A stretch of 64,000 nucleotides of DNA. Origin: Variovorax jilinensis. Lineage in GTDB: Bacteria > Pseudomonadota > Gammaproteobacteria > Burkholderiales > Burkholderiaceae_C. A program made the translations under genes and the position numbers. Every line of letters starts with the position of its first letter. Within the stretch, counting starts at the first letter, position 1. The stretch covers positions 109,495-173,494 of the forward strand of contig NZ_JASZYQ010000010.1 in NCBI RefSeq assembly GCF_030316885.1. Direction: 5' to 3'. Shown piece after piece: positions 62,236 to 64,000 of the stretch. The notes under the pieces were generated by a model, which saw nothing but the letters and a program-made list of their open reading frames with translations, did no database searches and was not told where the DNA came from.

Positions 62236-63780
62236 GTGAACTTCGCAGGTCTTCTCGTCGGACTCGCCACGGTCGTGCTGGCAGGATGCGTCGGCCTGCC
62301 GACACGCCTCCCGGCCAGCGAGAGCCAGGCGCTCGAGGACGTGGCCGGCACCGCGCTCGCGCGCACCGTGGCGCGCAGTGCGCCACCTGGCGCCCTGCCG
62401 GCACTCACGGGCATCCGCCTGCTGCCGGAGGCGGACTTCTCTCTCGATGCGCGCATCGCATTGGCGCGCGCGGCGCAGAAATCGCTCGACGTCCAGTACT
62501 ACCTGCTGGCCCCCGACGAAGTCGGGCTGCTGCTGCTGCGCGAATTGCGCCATGCGGCCGAACGGGGCGTGCGGGTGCGCGTGATCCTCGACGACCTCTA
62601 CAACGGCGGCGAGCATGTCCTCTTCAATGCCTTCGCTGCCCATCCGAATGTCGAGCTGCGCATCTTCAATCCGCTGCCGGCGCGCAACGGCGGTCTGCTC
62701 ACACGGCTGGCGTTGTCGCTGCATGAGTTCGGCCGCATCAACCACCGCATGCACAACAAGCTGTTCATCGCGGACAACAGCGTCTCGGTCTCGGGCGGAC
62801 GCAACATCGCGCAGGAGTACTTCATGCGCGCCGCCGATGCCAACTTCATCGACATGGACGTGCTGGCCACCGGCGCCGCGGTGCGCGCGCAATCGGCCAG
62901 TTTCGACGCCTACTGGAACAGCGAGCACGTCTATCCGATCGGCCAGCTGGCGAGTTCGTCCCCGATGTCCCGTTTCGACTCGCTCGCAGTGGGCGCCGCA
63001 CCCGATCCGGCGCCGCGCTCGCGCGACGTGCTGAACCGCAGCGCCGTCGCGCAGCAGCTCGCCGACGGCAGGCTCGATCTGGTCTGGGCGCAGGCCGAGG
63101 TCTACGCCGACGCTCCGGCCAAGATCGGCCGCAAGGATTTCGAATCGCGCTTCGCCGGCAGCGTGACCCAGCGCACGCTGGCGGTCATCGGCTCCGCGCG
63201 CTCGCGCGTGGTGATCATCTCGCCCTATTTCATCCCCGGCGACATCGGCATGGGCGTGATCGAGGACTCGGGCGCCCGGGGCGTCGTGACGGTGGTGCTG
63301 ACCAACTCGCTCGGCGCCACCGACGAACCCCTGGTCTATGCCGGCTACGCGCGCTATCGCCGCGCGATGCTCGAGAAGGGCGTGCTGATCCACGAGTTCG
63401 GGCCCGGGTTGTCGCGGCAGAGCGCCCAGTACGGCAGCTTCGGCAATTCGACCAGCCGGCTGCACGCCAAGATGGCGGTGATCGACGGCCGCTGGATGTT
63501 CATCGGCTCGATGAACCTGGACGGCCGCTCGGCCAGCTACAACACCGAGATCGGCCTGCTGATCGACGGCGCCGCGCTCAAGGCGGACTTCGATCAGCTG
63601 AGCACGGACCGTTTCACGAGTGCCTATCAGGTACGGCTCGGCCGCGATGGCGGCATCGAGTGGGTCAGGCAGGACGCCGACGGCCGGCAGACCGTCTACG
63701 ACGACGAACCCGACGCCGGCTGGTTCCTCGCCTTCAGGAACTGGTTGCTGTCGCCGCTGGTGCGCGAAGAGCTGCTGTAG
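62236..63780 (+). CDS. Phospholipase-D-superfamily lipoprotein (cardiolipin-synthase-like)
   Basis: A 514-residue envelope lipoprotein with lipobox L-A-G-C near residue 18 and two PLD (HxK) motifs: HRMHNKLFIADNSVSVSGGRN near 173 and RLHAKMAVIDGRWMFIGSMN near 413. The pattern SLDVQYYLLAPDE near 84 is typical of ClsC-like or other bacterial PLD members. It may act on phospholipids at the periplasmic face. The GTG start at 62236 was chosen for the signal peptide. Confidence 0.88.
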   Translation: MNFAGLLVGLATVVLAGCVGLPTRLPASESQALEDVAGTALARTVARSAPPGALPALTGIRLLPEADFSLDARIALARAAQKSLDVQYYLLAPDEVGLLLLRELRHAAERGVRVRVILDDLYNGGEHVLFNAFAAHPNVELRIFNPLPARNGGLLTRLALSLHEFGRINHRMHNKLFIADNSVSVSGGRNIAQEYFMRAADANFIDMDVLATGAAVRAQSASFDAYWNSEHVYPIGQLASSSPMSRFDSLAVGAAPDPAPRSRDVLNRSAVAQQLADGRLDLVWAQAEVYADAPAKIGRKDFESRFAGSVTQRTLAVIGSARSRVVIISPYFIPGDIGMGVIEDSGARGVVTVVLTNSLGATDEPLVYAGYARYRRAMLEKGVLIHEFGPGLSRQSAQYGSFGNSTSRLHAKMAVIDGRWMFIGSMNLDGRSASYNTEIGLLIDGAALKADFDQLSTDRFTSAYQVRLGRDGGIEWVRQDADGRQTVYDDEPDAGWFLAFRNWLLSPLVREELL

Positions 63781-63857
63781 CCTCTTCCGGCGCGATCGAC
63801 TTGCGTCGCGGACGCCGCTCCCGCATGCTTCGCTTCCCACCTGGAGGAAATTGCGAC

Positions 63858-64000
63858 ATGCCTTTCATCACGACCCAAGACGACACCCGGATCTTCTACA
63901 AGGACTGGGGCAAGGGCCAGCCCATCGTTTTCTCCCACGGCTGGCCGCTCTCCGCGGACGACTGGGACAACCAGATGCTGTTCTTCCTGCATCAGGGCTT
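63858..64000 (+). CDS. Chloroperoxidase-type alpha/beta hydrolase (N-terminus only)
   Basis: The first 47 residues are visible, running off the window. MPFITTQDDTRIFYKDWGKG then IVFSHGWPLSADDWDNQ match the start and oxyanion loop (SHGWPL) of non-heme chloroperoxidase / arylesterase-type hydrolases. GGAGG lies 9 bases before the ATG. The catalytic triad is outside the window. Confidence 0.85.
   Translation, partial: MPFITTQDDTRIFYKDWGKGQPIVFSHGWPLSADDWDNQMLFFLHQG

Overview
The window is about 68% GC and packed with long, tightly spaced genes in short co-oriented blocks. The gene content points to a Burkholderiales member of the Comamonadaceae, most like Variovorax: a Bug-family (TctC) receptor, an acnD/prpF methylcitrate operon, DUF802/DUF3348/DUF2894 proteins and a CYP116B P450. 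This assignment is an inference from gene content and base composition. No rRNA, tRNA, CRISPR array, insertion sequence, phage gene or integrase was seen; the region looks like ordinary chromosome.

Layout: 1-6.2 kb (minus) encodes three exported lipoproteins: a PBP4-type D,D-carboxypeptidase running off the edge, an M23-type protein, and a 1342-residue G8/beta-helix protein resembling animal CEMIP/TMEM2. 6.3-14.1 kb is a propionate (2-methylcitrate) locus: a mycobacterial-type PrpR, repeated operator-like motifs, then thioesterase-prpC-acnD-prpF and a divergent isocitrate-lyase-superfamily enzyme in the place of prpB. 14.2-17.8 kb holds RluE, a TetR/MFS-efflux pair with paired operators, and small proteins. 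17.9-20.8 kb is the TrkA-TrkH potassium uptake pair. 20.8-25.5 kb holds an SDR, small membrane proteins, a REC-EAL phosphodiesterase and a CBS protein.

25.5-34.4 kb (minus) contains two notable blocks. The first is a three-gene 2-oxoacid:acceptor oxidoreductase complex (korC-like flavoprotein, korA, korB) linked by GTGA/ATGA overlaps. The second is a four-gene operon, DUF3348-DUF802-OmpA/MotB-like-DUF2894. Its two central proteins look like a MotA/ZorA-type channel with a very long cytoplasmic coiled coil and a MotB/ZorB-type peptidoglycan anchor. This is the best candidate here for an undescribed system: an ion-driven envelope motor without flagellar or Zorya effector genes.

34.4-43 kb holds a NicO/UreH-like membrane protein, a DUF899/beta-propeller/regulator cluster, mntP behind a yybP-ykoY manganese riboswitch, an Rrf2/IscR-like regulator lacking two usual cysteines, a transglutaminase, a TPR lipoprotein and an MCE-like tail protein. 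42.7-50.4 kb holds gluconate/idonate dehydrogenases, glgX, an EamA exporter with divergent LysR, and hom, whose leader has the layout of a Thr/Ile attenuator (leader peptide MITTISTAAP, hairpin, terminator). 50.4-64 kb holds AsmA, hydrolases, a persulfide dioxygenase-rhodanese fusion, a channel-like protein with an altered filter, a CYP116B P450 behind a Bug receptor with a divergent IclR, a phospholipase-D-family lipoprotein and the start of a chloroperoxidase-type hydrolase.

A GC-rich repeat, with an exact 21-bp core in two copies, forms the 5' coding region of korA and also lies between the converging dioxygenase and channel genes.
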